From contig NZ_CP060395.1 of NCBI RefSeq assembly GCF_015840335.1, forward strand, positions 1,178,001-1,242,000: a stretch of 64,000 nucleotides of DNA. Reading direction: 5' to 3'. The translations under genes and the position numbers were made by a program. The DNA is from Synechococcus sp. CBW1108 (GTDB taxonomy: Bacteria > Cyanobacteriota > Cyanobacteriia > PCC-6307 > Cyanobiaceae). Below, in pieces: positions 36,894 through 47,339 of this stretch. Position 1 is the stretch's first letter; each line of letters starts with the position of its first letter. The notes below the pieces were generated by a model. That model did not search any database. It saw only the letters and a program-made list of their open reading frames with translations, and was not told the origin of the DNA.

Positions 36894-38168
36894 CTATTCT
36901 GACCGATCCAGGCCGGCTGTGGCCAGCGCCAGCAAAGCCCGCTCCAGGGCGATCCGGGCATGGGCCCGGTGGCTGCCGCCCTGGGCGAACAACACATAGG
37001 GCTCCCGCAGGGGGGCATCGGCGGAGAACTCACTGGTGCTGCCGTCGATGAAGGTGCCGCCCGCCATCACCAGCTCGCTGGCATAGCCGGGCATCGGCGC
37101 CGGCACCGGATCGAGATAGGCGCCCACCGGCGAGGCGGCCTGAAAGGCCCGGCAGACAATTTTGAGCCGTTCGGGATCCCCCAGCCGCACCGCCTGAATC
37201 ACATCGCTGCGCTCTGCGCCGGGCAGGGGGTTTACGGCAAAGCCGAGATCACTGAACACCTGGGCCACCAGCTCGCTGCAGATCAGGGCTTCGGCCACCA
37301 TCTGGGGGGCCAGGAACAGGCCCTGAAATAGCAGGCGATTGAGGTCAAAGCTGGTGCCCCCTTCACTACCGATGCCGGGGGCCGTGAGGCGACAGCAGGC
37401 CTGCTCCACCAGCGCGGCCCGCCCCGCCACGTAGCCGCCGGTTGGGGCGATGGTGCCGCCGAGGTTCTTGATCAGGGAGCCGGCGATCAGGTCGGCACCC
37501 ACCGCCGTTGGCTCCCGGGTTTCCACCAGCTCGCCGTAGCAGTTGTCGACAAAACAGATGCAGTCGGGCTGGATCGCCTTCACCCGGGCGCAGAGATCTC
37601 CGATCTCGGCCACCGAAAGCGAAGGCCGCCAGCTGTAGCCGCAGCTGCGCTGGATCAACACCAGGCGGGTGGGCACCGCCAGGGCGGCCTCCAGGCCTGG
37701 GAGGTCCACCCGGCCGGCGGCGCTGAGCGCCAGTTCGGCGTAGGCGATGCCGAATTCCGCCAGGGAGCCCTGGCCCCTGCCGCGGATGCCGATCACCTCC
37801 TCCAGGGTGTCGTAGGGGCGGCCGGTGAGGGCCAGCAGCCGATCGCCCGGCCGCAGCACGCCAAACAGTGCCGCCGCAATCGCATGGGTACCACTGACGA
37901 ACTGGAGCCTCACCGCTGCCGCCTCCGCTTGCAGCACCCGGGCGAACACCCGATCGAGCACTTCCCGGCCTTGATCGCCGTGGCCGTAGCCACTCACCGA
38001 GGCGAAGTGCTGCACGCCCACCCGCTCGGCCGCAAATGCATTCAGCAACCGCTCCATCCGGGATTGCACCCCGCTGGTGTGCCGGTCGGCTGCGGCGGCC
38101 GTAGCCGCCACCGCAGCCCCGATGCGCTGGGCCGCAATCCCTTGCGCTGAGCCGGCTGAATCAGTCAT
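36894..38168 (-). CDS. PLP-dependent methionine gamma-lyase/aluminium-resistance family protein
   Basis: A protein of about 424 residues in the Alum_res (YnbB-like) PLP family. The PLP lysine is in AGSLIKNLGGTIAPTGGYV and the conserved FVSGTHAIAAALFG and CFVDNCYGELVE blocks are present. The family resembles Cys/Met metabolism enzymes; its true substrate is not established. The start chosen is ATG 38168 (MTDSAGSAQG), with an upstream in-frame ATG at 38192. It lies 20 bases upstream of gcvH on the same strand and may share a transcript with it. Confidence 0.87.
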   Translation of the reverse strand: MTDSAGSAQGIAAQRIGAAVAATAAAADRHTSGVQSRMERLLNAFAAERVGVQHFASVSGYGHGDQGREVLDRVFARVLQAEAAAVRLQFVSGTHAIAAALFGVLRPGDRLLALTGRPYDTLEEVIGIRGRGQGSLAEFGIAYAELALSAAGRVDLPGLEAALAVPTRLVLIQRSCGYSWRPSLSVAEIGDLCARVKAIQPDCICFVDNCYGELVETREPTAVGADLIAGSLIKNLGGTIAPTGGYVAGRAALVEQACCRLTAPGIGSEGGTSFDLNRLLFQGLFLAPQMVAEALICSELVAQVFSDLGFAVNPLPGAERSDVIQAVRLGDPERLKIVCRAFQAASPVGAYLDPVPAPMPGYASELVMAGGTFIDGSTSEFSADAPLREPYVLFAQGGSHRAHARIALERALLALATAGLDRSE

Positions 38169-38230
38169 GGGATCTGGCTGGGCAGGCCCCATGTTGGCGG
38201 GCGAGCCACGGCTAGATTTGCGCCGCTGCC

Positions 38231-39217
38231 ATGGCCCTGCCCGGCATCCACCACCGGGAGAGTTCGTTGGTTCTCAGTTCAGATCCGGCCAGCAACAAAG
38301 GCCTTCAACCCGAGTTGCTCAGGGTTGATAGCCCCAGCAGCCAGGAGGAGCGACGCATCCGCGCAGCGCTGGCCGCCAGGCGCGAGCCCCTACCGGCACG
38401 CCAGCGCAAGTTCAAGGGCGGCACCACCAGTTTCATGCTGGCCATGCACGTGGGGGCCGTCTTTGCCCTGCTGCCCCGGTTCTGGAGCTGGCAGGCCGTG
38501 CTCGTACTGGTCGTTCTCTACTGGACCACCGTGCTGGGCGTCACCCTGGGATTGCACCGGCTGGTCACCCACCGCAGCTTCACGGCCCCCCGCCCTCTGG
38601 AGCGCATCCTGGTGTTGATGGGGGCCCTGGCCTGCCAGAGCGGCCCGATCGAGTGGGTGGGGCTGCACCGCCACCATCACAAGTATTCCGACCAGCCCAA
38701 CGACCACCACGATGCGGCCCGGGGCCTGTGGTGGGCCCACAGCGCCTGGATGCTGCACGAGATTCCGGCCCTGCAGCACGTGGAGCGGCTCACCGGCGAC
38801 CTGCAGCGCGACCCCTTCTATCGCTGGCTAGACCGCTGGTTCCTGCTGCTGCAACTGCCCCTGGGCGCAGCCCTCTTCTGGTATGGAGAACTGGCAGGCG
38901 TGCACGGCGGCGGCCTGGGCCTGGTGCTCTGGGCGATCCCCCTGCGCCTGGTGATCGTGTACCACGTCACCTGGCTGGTGAATTCCGCCACCCACTTCTG
39001 TGGCTACCGCAACTTCGACTGCCCCGACCTATCCCGCAACTGCTGGTGGGTGGCGATCCTGAGCTTCGGCGAGGGCTGGCACAACAACCATCACGCCTTT
39101 CCCCATTCGGCGCGCCACGGCCTGCGCTGGTTTGAATTCGACATCACCTGGCAGCACATCAAGCTGCTGCGCTCCCTGGGCTGGGCCAGCCGGGTGCGGG
39201 AGGCCAGCTACCGGTGA
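38231..39217 (+). CDS. acyl-lipid delta-9-type fatty acid desaturase (copy 1)
   Basis: A 328-residue membrane diiron desaturase that introduces a double bond into lipid-bound acyl chains. The three histidine boxes are present: HRLVTH, HRHHHK (GLHRHHHKYSD) and HNNHHAFPHSARHG. Four membrane helices are predicted in two pairs. It is 40-50% or more similar by eye to the second desaturase at 40102. It is a DesC-like enzyme, with the exact position specificity uncertain. Confidence 0.92.
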   Translation: MALPGIHHRESSLVLSSDPASNKGLQPELLRVDSPSSQEERRIRAALAARREPLPARQRKFKGGTTSFMLAMHVGAVFALLPRFWSWQAVLVLVVLYWTTVLGVTLGLHRLVTHRSFTAPRPLERILVLMGALACQSGPIEWVGLHRHHHKYSDQPNDHHDAARGLWWAHSAWMLHEIPALQHVERLTGDLQRDPFYRWLDRWFLLLQLPLGAALFWYGELAGVHGGGLGLVLWAIPLRLVIVYHVTWLVNSATHFCGYRNFDCPDLSRNCWWVAILSFGEGWHNNHHAFPHSARHGLRWFEFDITWQHIKLLRSLGWASRVREASYR

Positions 39218-39257
39218 TCGTTCTACTAGCGGAAATCGTTCCACTAGCGATATCCCC

Positions 39258-40046
39258 CTAGCGGTGATCCTTCAGCTGCTGGCGGATTGCGGCGGCCAGA
39301 TCCAACTGGGCCCCGGCCGCCCCACCGCTCAGGCCCAGGTCGGCAGCCTGCCTGCGCAGCACCTCGAGGAACTGATCCGCCTCCAGCTCCCCCTCGCCGG
39401 TGGCCCCGAGCCGGGCCAGGGTGCGGCGCAGATCGGCGAGTTCGCTGTCTAGCTCTGCCGCCGAAAAATCCCGCTGGCCCGCCATCACCTCGGCAAAACG
39501 CTGGCGCCGCTGGCGCTTCTCCACCGGATAGGCCTCCAGCAACTGGTCGCGGCAGAGGCGCCAGGGCCTGCCCGCCGTCAGCAGCTGGGCCAGGGCCCCG
39601 CTCAACGGCCCCGCCTCGGCATCGGTGATGCGCAGGTCGAAGGCCTGAGGCGGCTGACGCAGGCCAACAAACACCTCCAGCAGCTCGCCAGGACCCAACA
39701 CCGGAGCCCCCTCATCCTGGACCGGCAGGGCGGAGGCCTCCAGGGTCGTCACCAGCTCGGGGCTGTCTACCAGTTGCAGGCGCAGGCCTTCGCCGAGCTC
39801 TCCGGCTCGGCCACCGGCGGCCAGCAGCTGGTTGATCCGGCCCAGGGCCAGAAACACTTCCGGGCCTGGGGAGGCCAGCTTGCCGTTGCGCAGCATGGAG
39901 AGCTGGGAGCCGTGGATCCGGCCCAGATCCAGGGCCTCTGCCAGGGCCGGCAACACCCGGTGGGACCAGCCGTTGCGCTCGTGCCAGACCCTGATCAGAT
40001 GGGCGAAGGCAACCCTCCCCGATGCGAGTTCCTCCCGATAACCCAC
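39258..40046 (-). CDS. conserved-type cyanobacterial hypothetical protein
   Basis: A frame of about 262 residues from GTG 40046 (VGYREELASGRVAFAHLIRV). The open frame continues to 40283, but that part overlaps the divergent desaturase and is probably not coding. The first 80 residues look like a helix-turn-helix or CRISPR-unrelated DNA-binding-like helical region (SQLSMLRNGKLASPGPEVFL). The rest is helical with an Arg-rich middle (YPVEKRQRRQRFAEVM). A TACAAT in the 55-bp gap to the desaturase could be its -10. The function is unknown. Confidence 0.65.
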   Translation of the reverse strand: MGYREELASGRVAFAHLIRVWHERNGWSHRVLPALAEALDLGRIHGSQLSMLRNGKLASPGPEVFLALGRINQLLAAGGRAGELGEGLRLQLVDSPELVTTLEASALPVQDEGAPVLGPGELLEVFVGLRQPPQAFDLRITDAEAGPLSGALAQLLTAGRPWRLCRDQLLEAYPVEKRQRRQRFAEVMAGQRDFSAAELDSELADLRRTLARLGATGEGELEADQFLEVLRRQAADLGLSGGAAGAQLDLAAAIRQQLKDHR

Positions 40047-40101
40047 CTGATCCGGATTCGTATTGCTACTATTGTAGCCATTCAATCGGAGCCCGGGCCC
40101 T

Positions 40102-41073
40102 ATGGCCGCACCAGCAAAACCAGCCAGCCAGCGCCTGGCCACCCGCCGGCCAGCCTCGATCAGCCGGGGAGTCAGCGGCCAATCGCGGGCCCAGGCCCTG
40201 CACCACTCCCGCCACGGCGAAGCCCCAGCTACCACCGGGCCCAAAAGCACCCGCTGGGGCACGATCGGCTTCATGGCGGCCATCCATGTACTGGCGCTGG
40301 TGGCCCTGCTGCCCCAGTTCTGGAGTGGGCCCGCCCTGGCCAGTTTCCTGGTGCTCTATTGGCTCACGGCCTGCCTGGGCGTGACGATCGGCTACCACCG
40401 CCTGCTCTGCCACCGCGCCTTCCGGGTGCCCAAGTGGCTAGAGCGCGTCTTCGCCACCTGCGGAGCGCTGAGCTGCCAGCACGGCCCCCTCGACTGGGTG
40501 GGCCTGCACCGCCACCACCACAAGTTTTCAGACACCCAAATGGATCACCACACCAGCCTCAAGGGCTTCTGGTGGAGCCACATGGGCTGGATGCTGGAGG
40601 CCATCCCCGCCATGGCGGCGGTGCCCCGCCTCACCGGCGACCTGGCCAGCGACCCCTACTACCGCTGGCTAAATAACTACTTCCTGCTTTTGCAATTGCC
40701 CCTAGCAGCCCTGCTGTTCTGGATCGGCAGTGTCACCGGCGCCGGTGGCTGGGCCCTGGTGCTCTGGGGAATCCCCCTGCGCCTGGTGGTGGTCTACCAC
40801 TGCACCTGGCTGGTGAACTCGGCCACCCACCTCTGGGGCGAAGTGGCCCACGCCAGTGGTGATGGCTCCCGCAACAACCCCTGGGTGGCCGCCCTTACCT
40901 TCGGCGAGGGCTGGCACAACAACCACCACGCCTTCCCCCACTCGGCCCGCCACGGCTTCGGCCGCCAGATCGACCTCACCTGGCAGCACATCCGCCTGCT
41001 GCGCGCCCTGGGCCTAGCCACCGCGGTGCGGCTGCCGGCTGCCGCCAACCCTGGCGCCCGCTCCCTGGCGTAA
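40102..41073 (+). CDS. acyl-lipid delta-9-type fatty acid desaturase (copy 2)
   Basis: A 323-residue DesC-like desaturase. The histidine boxes are HRLLCH, HRHHHK and HNNHHAFPHSARHG. The helical topology matches copy 1. The N-terminal 45 residues are poorly conserved, so a start further in is possible. Two related desaturases bracket a hypothetical gene here; they may act on different positions or temperatures, but nothing in the sequence decides this. Confidence 0.92.
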   Translation: MAAPAKPASQRLATRRPASISRGVSGQSRAQALHHSRHGEAPATTGPKSTRWGTIGFMAAIHVLALVALLPQFWSGPALASFLVLYWLTACLGVTIGYHRLLCHRAFRVPKWLERVFATCGALSCQHGPLDWVGLHRHHHKFSDTQMDHHTSLKGFWWSHMGWMLEAIPAMAAVPRLTGDLASDPYYRWLNNYFLLLQLPLAALLFWIGSVTGAGGWALVLWGIPLRLVVVYHCTWLVNSATHLWGEVAHASGDGSRNNPWVAALTFGEGWHNNHHAFPHSARHGFGRQIDLTWQHIRLLRALGLATAVRLPAAANPGARSLA

Positions 41074-41115
41074 GCTGACCAATCGGCTCTCCGCCAAACT
41101 CCCCCGTCCGATCCC

Positions 41116-41574
41116 ATGGCCAAGCGCGTTCAAGTCGTCCTCAACGAAAACGTTCTGAGCCTGGGGAAGGACGGTGACCTGGTGGAAGTGGCCCCCGGTT
41201 ACGCCCGCAATTTCCTCGTGCCCACCGGCAAGGCCGTGCCCGTCACCGCCGCCGTGCTGCGCCAGGTGGAGGCCCGCCGCGCCAAGGAGGCCGAGCGCCA
41301 GGCAGCCCTCAAGGCCGAGGCCGTGGCCTTCCGCACCGCCCTTGACACCATTGGCCGCTTCACCGTCAAGAAGCAGACCGGGGGCGACGACGTGCTCTTC
41401 GGCACCGTGACCAACGGCGACGTGGCCGAGGCCATCGAAGCTGCCACCAAGAAAGAGGTGGATCGCCGCGACATCACGGTGCCCGATATCCACCGCACCG
41501 GCTCCTACAAGGTGCAGGTGAAGCTGCACCCGGAAGTGGTGGCGGAGATCAACCTGGAAGTGGCGAGCTTCTGA
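41116..41574 (+). CDS. rplI: 50S ribosomal protein L9
   Basis: A 152-residue ribosomal protein with the standard start ([20 protein letters not shown]) and the conserved [13 protein letters not shown] block. The C-terminal domain ([21 protein letters not shown]) is complete. It precedes dnaB, a common bacterial arrangement. Confidence 0.97.
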   Translation: MAKRVQVVLNENVLSLGKDGDLVEVAPGYARNFLVPTGKAVPVTAAVLRQVEARRAKEAERQAALKAEAVAFRTALDTIGRFTVKKQTGGDDVLFGTVTNGDVAEAIEAATKKEVDRRDITVPDIHRTGSYKVQVKLHPEVVAEINLEVASF

Positions 41575-41694
41575 GCGCCGTCCCCTTCGCCCCTAGTGGG
41601 CGATTGCGGGGATCCGGTGCAAACTGATGGCCCCGGGCGGAGCTCCGGCCCCCTGATCAGCCCTGTGCATCCCCCATTTTCCGCCTGCTTTTAG

Positions 41695-43104
41695 ATGGTG
41701 AACGCGGCCCTGGCCGGAGCAGACGAACCGCTAGAGGCCAGGCAAGGCGGGCGGAGGCGTCTGCGCGAGGAGGCCAGCTTCGAGGCCCTGCCCGATTCGA
41801 TTCCACCCCAAAACCTGGAGGCGGAAGAGGCGGTGCTGGGCGCCATCCTGCTGGATCCTGACGCCATCGGCCGGGTGGCAGACGTGCTGCAACCGGAGGC
41901 CTTTTATCTGGGCGCCCACCGCGAGATCTACCGCACGGCGGTGATGCTGCACAGCCAGGGCAAGCCCACCGACCTGACGGCCATGTGCGCCTGGCTGGCC
42001 GACACCGGCTCCCTCGAGAAGGCTGGCGGCCAGGGGCGGCTGGTGGAGCTGGTGGAACGGATCACCTCCACCGCCTCGATCGACCAGGTGGCCCGCCTGG
42101 TGATGGACAAGTTTCTGCGGCGCCAGCTGATCCGCTCCGGCAACGAGGTGATCCGGCTCGGCTTCGACCAGAGCAAGCCGATGGAGCAGGTGCTCGATGA
42201 GGCCGAGCAGAAGATCTTCGCCATCAGCCAGGAAAAACCCAGCACCGGCCTCACCCCCACCGCCGAGATCCTCACCAGCACCTTCAACGAGATCGAGAGC
42301 CGCTCACTCGGCACCTCCGTTGCGGGCATCCCCTGCAACTTCTACGACCTCGATGCCATCACCCAGGGCCTGCAGCGCAGCGACCTGATCATCGTGGCCG
42401 GCCGGCCGGCCATGGGCAAAACCTCGATCGTGCTCAACATCGCCAAGAACGTGGCCCAGCTCCACGCCCTGCCGGTGTGCGTGTTCTCGCTGGAGATGAG
42501 CAAGGAGCAGCTCACCTACCGGCTGCTCTCGATGGAGGTGGGCATTGAGAGCGGCCGGCTGCGCACCGGCCGGTTGCAGCAGGAGGAATGGCCCCTGCTG
42601 GGCCAGGGCATCAACAGCCTGGGCCAACTTCCTCTTTTCTTAGACGACAAGCCCAATACCGGCGTGCTGGAGATGCGCTCCCTCTGCCGCCGGCTGATGG
42701 CCGAAACCGGCAAGGAGCTGGGCCTGATCGTGATCGACTACCTGCAGCTGATGGAGGGCTCCACCCCCGACAACCGGGTGCAGGAGCTCAGCCGCATCAC
42801 CCGGGGCCTCAAGGGCATGGCCCGCGAACTCAACGTGCCGGTGATGGCCCTCTCCCAGCTCAGCCGCGGCGTCGAATCGCGCACCAACAAGCGGCCCATG
42901 CTGAGCGACCTGCGCGAATCGGGCTCGATCGAGCAAGACGCCGACCTGGTGTTGATGATTTACCGCGACGAGTACTACAACCCGGAAACGGCCGATCGCG
43001 GCATCACCGAAGTGATCGTCACCAAGCACCGCAACGGCCCGGTGGGCACGGTGAAACTGCTATTTGAGCCCCAGTTCACCCGGTTCAGGAATCTTGCCGC
43101 CTGA
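41695..43104 (+). CDS. dnaB: replicative DNA helicase DnaB
   Basis: A 469-residue hexameric helicase. The N-terminal domain starts IPPQNLEAEEAVLGAILLDP. The RecA-like domain has Walker A GRPAMGKTS, Walker B LIVIDYLQLM and the sensor region SQLSRGVESR. Many cyanobacterial DnaB genes contain an intein; this one does not, since the Walker A and the downstream motifs run uninterrupted. It lies 120 bases after rplI. Confidence 0.96.
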   Translation: MVNAALAGADEPLEARQGGRRRLREEASFEALPDSIPPQNLEAEEAVLGAILLDPDAIGRVADVLQPEAFYLGAHREIYRTAVMLHSQGKPTDLTAMCAWLADTGSLEKAGGQGRLVELVERITSTASIDQVARLVMDKFLRRQLIRSGNEVIRLGFDQSKPMEQVLDEAEQKIFAISQEKPSTGLTPTAEILTSTFNEIESRSLGTSVAGIPCNFYDLDAITQGLQRSDLIIVAGRPAMGKTSIVLNIAKNVAQLHALPVCVFSLEMSKEQLTYRLLSMEVGIESGRLRTGRLQQEEWPLLGQGINSLGQLPLFLDDKPNTGVLEMRSLCRRLMAETGKELGLIVIDYLQLMEGSTPDNRVQELSRITRGLKGMARELNVPVMALSQLSRGVESRTNKRPMLSDLRESGSIEQDADLVLMIYRDEYYNPETADRGITEVIVTKHRNGPVGTVKLLFEPQFTRFRNLAA

Positions 43105-43873
43105 GCACCCCACCCTCCAGGTGGTGACGGTCCAAACCGGCCAGCGCTACCCAGACCTCTGGGTGAGTCGACTGGCTGCGATGGTGGGCCGCAACGTCAG
43201 CGAGGCCCATCGCTTCGTCGTTTACACCGACCGGCCCGAACCGGCCCGCTTTGACGGGCCGAGCAGCCAGCACCAGCAGCTGGAGGTACGGGATCTGCAG
43301 GGAGGCGGCCTGAAGGGCTTTTTCGGCAAGCTGAAACTGTTCGACCGGGGCCTCACCGGCGAGGATCCCTTTCTGTATCTCGACAGCACCCTGGTGATCC
43401 GCTCCAACCTGGGCCCGCTGGTGGAGCTGGGGCGAACCAGCCGTTCCAGTGTCATCGGCGTGCGGGACTGGAACTACCCAATTCTCAACTCATCGGTGCT
43501 CTGGTGCCGTCCCGATGCCCACACCCAGGCAGTTTGGCAGTGCTGGCAGCAGGGCCATTACGCGGCCGCAGCCTTCCCGGGCGACCAGAACTTCATCTAT
43601 CAGGTATTCAGCGACCATGCTCCCGGCGCCCTCTCCTACTGGCCCCCAGGCTGGGTGAGCTCCTACAAAGCCCTGCGCAAATTCGCCCGGCGCAATCCCG
43701 AGGCGGCGCGGGGCCAGCTGGAGGCCAGCTCCATCCTCAAATTCCACGGCCGGCCCAAGCCCAATGAGGTGCTGCACCCCTGGCGCCATCCACTCCGCAC
43801 GATCCTGCGCCATCCACTCCAGCCCCGGCTCTGGGGCTACCTGGGCGAGGAGCTGCGCAGGCACTGGTGCTAG
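43094..43873 (+). CDS. putative glycosyltransferase-like protein
   Basis: A protein of about 259 residues; the start is uncertain (TTG 43064, TTG 43094 or GTG 43121; all overlap or abut the dnaB end). The pattern PFLYLDSTLVIRSNLG resembles the DxD-type sugar-nucleotide site of GT8-like enzymes, with Ser in place of the second charged residue. GDQNFIYQVF and SILKFHGRPKPNEV fit the later motifs. It is probably cytoplasmic and acts in surface-glycan synthesis, in keeping with the O-antigen ligase gene beside it. Confidence 0.6.
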   Translation: MPPEHPTLQVVTVQTGQRYPDLWVSRLAAMVGRNVSEAHRFVVYTDRPEPARFDGPSSQHQQLEVRDLQGGGLKGFFGKLKLFDRGLTGEDPFLYLDSTLVIRSNLGPLVELGRTSRSSVIGVRDWNYPILNSSVLWCRPDAHTQAVWQCWQQGHYAAAAFPGDQNFIYQVFSDHAPGALSYWPPGWVSSYKALRKFARRNPEAARGQLEASSILKFHGRPKPNEVLHPWRHPLRTILRHPLQPRLWGYLGEELRRHWC

Positions 43874-43932
43874 CTAGCAGCATTGAAGGTGCAAACCCAA
43901 AAATTGATCCAGCCCAAGGCGCACTAATAGGC

Positions 43933-45192
43933 CTATTTCGTAATATTTTCGCCCAGACTTGTCAACTCTTTGGGCGCAGGATAAGCCAAGAACCAAAGGA
44001 AAGTGATGGTGAAGAAGAAAGAGATTACAGAGATATTATGATGATAAAGGGGCTGGGGAAAGGCAGAAATCATCATCGCCACAACTACGGAAAACCCAGC
44101 ACCCGAAATGATAGGGGCCACACCAGATCGGAGCCTAATGTAAAACAACCAAAGAATGCCAATAGAAAATATAAACCAGCCGGCTAGACCAACCAGGCCA
44201 GATGTCAACAAAATATCCAGATACTGGTTGTGCATGCCCGTCCAGCCCTTAAATTGATCTGTACATAGGTTTGCACTGCAGTAGGCAGCTATCACTTGAT
44301 GGCCGTTCCCAGGCCCTATGCCAAGGAGGGGGTGCTGGAAAAAGCTTTGGAGTGCAATTTGCATCGCTATAAGCCGCTGCCCCTGGGATGCTCCCATGCC
44401 TTTTCCAGCAAAAAAGGCTGTTGTTTCGCTAGTAATTTGCCCATATTTGAAAACTGCAAGCGGCAACAAAATAGCAGCTGAAACCAAAAGTAATATAAAT
44501 ATAATCTTGGTATACACTGGGTTTTTTGATGAACGACCCAGCAAGACAAGCTGTACCAAACCGCCAAATACCAAGCCCAACAGCGCCCCTGCCGAACCAG
44601 AAGCGTACACAGCGATGACTGCACCCAAGCAACCAAAACCACAATATATTTTTTGAAGCCGACCGCCATTCCTACAAATACCGGCCAAAGCAAGTAAGGC
44701 AAGGATTGCGGCGATCTGGCCAAAGGCAATTGGATTAGTAATCGGCAGGCCAACTCGCTCTGAAGGAGCTAGAACAAGAGAATGGGCTGAGAACATGGCA
44801 GCAAACAAACCACCCGTGCTCACGCCACGAAACAGGAAATCCTCAAATACCCTGGGCCCAGCATAACTACGAAGCCCAATAATCAAGGGAATATATAATA
44901 AAGCCCGAATCGGATAGTCAAAATAATCTAGCGAGCCGCCATTTACCAGCAGAGACGGCACCATCAGCAATGGGAAGATCGCCAAGAGCTCGGTGAAGAC
45001 ATGATCCAAGGGCAATAATCGCCAAGGCCACCGGCCAAGCACCGCCACTAGGCTTAAGGACACCAATACCCCCGCAAACAACCCGAACGCGTTTTTAACC
45101 AGCAGGATGGAAGAGTAGAAAGCGAATACCGACCACTCAAGCAAGGCAAACCTGATAATTACTGGATGCAGTCTTACCAAAAAGCCGCCCAT
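43933..45192 (-). CDS. O-antigen ligase/polymerase family membrane protein
   Basis: A protein of about 419 residues with roughly ten to twelve membrane helices. The diagnostic Wzy_C/WaaL-type periplasmic region is GIGPGNGHQVIAAYC followed by HNQYLDILLTSGLVGL. It starts at ATG 45192 (MGGFLVRL); the frame begins with a TTG at 45204. It may polymerise or ligate a surface polysaccharide. Its base composition is visibly more AT-rich than mnmG or dnaB, which suggests acquisition or rapid exchange, as is usual for such genes. Confidence 0.8.
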   Translation of the reverse strand: MGGFLVRLHPVIIRFALLEWSVFAFYSSILLVKNAFGLFAGVLVSLSLVAVLGRWPWRLLPLDHVFTELLAIFPLLMVPSLLVNGGSLDYFDYPIRALLYIPLIIGLRSYAGPRVFEDFLFRGVSTGGLFAAMFSAHSLVLAPSERVGLPITNPIAFGQIAAILALLALAGICRNGGRLQKIYCGFGCLGAVIAVYASGSAGALLGLVFGGLVQLVLLGRSSKNPVYTKIIFILLLVSAAILLPLAVFKYGQITSETTAFFAGKGMGASQGQRLIAMQIALQSFFQHPLLGIGPGNGHQVIAAYCSANLCTDQFKGWTGMHNQYLDILLTSGLVGLAGWFIFSIGILWLFYIRLRSGVAPIISGAGFSVVVAMMISAFPQPLYHHNISVISFFFTITFLWFLAYPAPKELTSLGENITK

Positions 45193-45334
45193 AAATACAG
45201 TCAATACCGCGCAATCAATGCTAGCCTAGCGAAGCAGGATTGCCAAGCCTGTTGACTATTTGCCGCGACCGTAGGCCATTAATAATGATGCTTAGAACCC
45301 AACCCAGCGCTGGCAACTCGATAGTCTGGGATAC

Positions 45335-47296
45335 ATGACAAGCTCCGCCACCAACTTCACCGAACACTTCACGGAAAATTTCGACGTGATCGTGGTGGGT
45401 GGCGGCCATGCCGGCTGCGAGGCGGCCCTCACCGCCGCACGTCTAGGGCTCAGCACCGCCCTGTTCACCCTCAACCTGGATCGAATAGCCTGGCAGCCCT
45501 GCAACCCGGCGGTGGGCGGACCGGCCAAGAGCCAGCTGGTGCATGAGGTCGATGCCCTCGGCGGCGTGATCGGTCGGCTGGCGGATGCCACGGCCCTGCA
45601 GAAGCGGGTGCTCAACGCCAGCCGCGGCCCAGCCGTCTGGGCCCTGCGGGCCCAGACTGATAAACGCCAGTACGCCCGCCAGATGCTGCAGCTGCTGCAG
45701 CACACGCCAAATCTGGCCCTGCGCGAGGCGATGGTGACCGGCCTGGAGCTGGAGGGCACCCCAGGAGAAGACGCCCGCGTCAGCGGCATCCGCACCTACT
45801 TCGGCAGCACCTATGCCGCGCCGGCCGTGATCCTCACCGCCGGCACCTTCCTGGGCGGCCAGATCTGGGTGGGCAGCCAATCGATGAGCGCCGGCCGCGC
45901 CGGGGAACAGGCAGCCGTTGGGCTCAGCGAAACCCTCGAGGCCCTGGGCTTCCAGATGGGCCGGCTCAAGACCGGCACCCCAGCTCGGGTGGATCGGCGC
46001 AGCATCGCCTTAGACCAACTCGAGGAGCAACCCAGCGACGCAGCCGATCGCTTCTTTTCCTTTGATCCAACGGCCTGGGTGAGTGGCGAGCAGATGAGCT
46101 GCCACATCACCCGCACCACCGCCGCCACCCACCAGCTGATTCGCGCCAACCTGCACCTCACCCCGATCTACGGCGGCTTCATCGACAGCAAGGGGCCCCG
46201 TTACTGCCCCTCGATAGAAGACAAGATCGTGCGCTTCGCCGATAGGGAAAGCCACCAGATCTTTCTGGAGCCCGAGGGCCGCGACACGCCGGAGATCTAC
46301 GTGCAGGGCTTCTCCACCGGCCTGCCCGAGCGGCTGCAACTGGAGCTGCTACGCACCCTGCCGGGCCTGGAGCGCTGCGTGATGCTGCGGCCTGCCTATG
46401 CCGTGGACTACGACTACCTGCCTGCCACCCAACTCAAGCCATCCCTGGAAACCAAGCGGGTAGCCGGGCTGTTTTCGGCCGGCCAGCTCAACGGCACCAC
46501 CGGCTACGAGGAGGCCGCCGCCCAGGGGCTGGTGGCCGGCCTCAACGCCGCCCGGCTGGTGCGCGGCCAGGAGCCTGTCCACTTCCCCCGAGAGGGCAGC
46601 TACATCGGCACCATGGTCGATGACCTGATCACCAAGGATCTGCGCGAGCCCTACCGGGTGCTCACCAGCCGCAGCGAATACAGGCTGGTGCTGCGGGGCG
46701 ACAACGCCGACCGGCGCCTCACCCCCCTGGGGCGCGAACTGGGCCTGATCGACGAGCGCCGCTGGGGGATCTACGAGGACAAACAGGCGGCGATTGCCGC
46801 CGAGCAACACCGCCTCAACACGGTGCGGCTCAAGGCCAGCGAACCGGCCGCCGCCGCCGTGGAAGTCCAAACCAGCGCCCCCATCAAGGGCTCGATCACC
46901 CTGGCCGAGCTGCTGCGTCGCCCCGGCTTCCACAGCGCCGATCTGGCCCGCCACGGCCTGGCCGACCCAGAGCTGCGCCGCGATGTGGCCGAAGCCACCG
47001 AAATCGACATCAAATACAGCGGCTACCTGGCCCGCCAGCAGCAGCAGATCGACCAGGCGAAGAAGCAGGAAAACCGCCCTATCCCCACCGACATCAACTA
47101 CGCCGCGATCGCCACCCTCTCCAACGAAGCCCGGGAGAAACTGGCGGCAATCAGGCCAATGAACCTTGGCCAAGCCTCCCGAATGGCGGGGGTCTCTCCG
47201 GCAGACGTCACGGCCTTGATGCTCTGGCTCGAGATCCGCAACCGCCAGGCCTCGTCAAGCCCAGCCAGGCTCGGTAGGTTGAAGCCAAGGCCGTAG
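45335..47296 (+). CDS. mnmG: tRNA uridine-5-carboxymethylaminomethyl modification enzyme MnmG
   Basis: A 653-residue FAD enzyme that works with MnmE on the wobble uridine of some tRNAs. The FAD-binding [11 protein letters not shown] lies near the N-terminus, and the conserved [17 protein letters not shown] and [15 protein letters not shown] blocks are present. The C-terminal helical region ends in a basic tail (LGRLKPRP). The length is typical. Confidence 0.96.
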   Translation: MTSSATNFTEHFTENFDVIVVGGGHAGCEAALTAARLGLSTALFTLNLDRIAWQPCNPAVGGPAKSQLVHEVDALGGVIGRLADATALQKRVLNASRGPAVWALRAQTDKRQYARQMLQLLQHTPNLALREAMVTGLELEGTPGEDARVSGIRTYFGSTYAAPAVILTAGTFLGGQIWVGSQSMSAGRAGEQAAVGLSETLEALGFQMGRLKTGTPARVDRRSIALDQLEEQPSDAADRFFSFDPTAWVSGEQMSCHITRTTAATHQLIRANLHLTPIYGGFIDSKGPRYCPSIEDKIVRFADRESHQIFLEPEGRDTPEIYVQGFSTGLPERLQLELLRTLPGLERCVMLRPAYAVDYDYLPATQLKPSLETKRVAGLFSAGQLNGTTGYEEAAAQGLVAGLNAARLVRGQEPVHFPREGSYIGTMVDDLITKDLREPYRVLTSRSEYRLVLRGDNADRRLTPLGRELGLIDERRWGIYEDKQAAIAAEQHRLNTVRLKASEPAAAAVEVQTSAPIKGSITLAELLRRPGFHSADLARHGLADPELRRDVAEATEIDIKYSGYLARQQQQIDQAKKQENRPIPTDINYAAIATLSNEAREKLAAIRPMNLGQASRMAGVSPADVTALMLWLEIRNRQASSSPARLGRLKPRP

Positions 47297-47339
47297 GGGG
47301 TGACTTCTGGTGAATCCAGCACGGGGCATACCTACGTCC

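Noticed and set aside
40047-40283. Upstream extension of the minus-strand hypothetical gene
   Set aside because: It overlaps the start of the divergent desaturase and changes composition; the shorter GTG start is preferred.
42400-42450. Intein in dnaB
   Set aside because: The Walker A region and later motifs are continuous and the protein has standard length.
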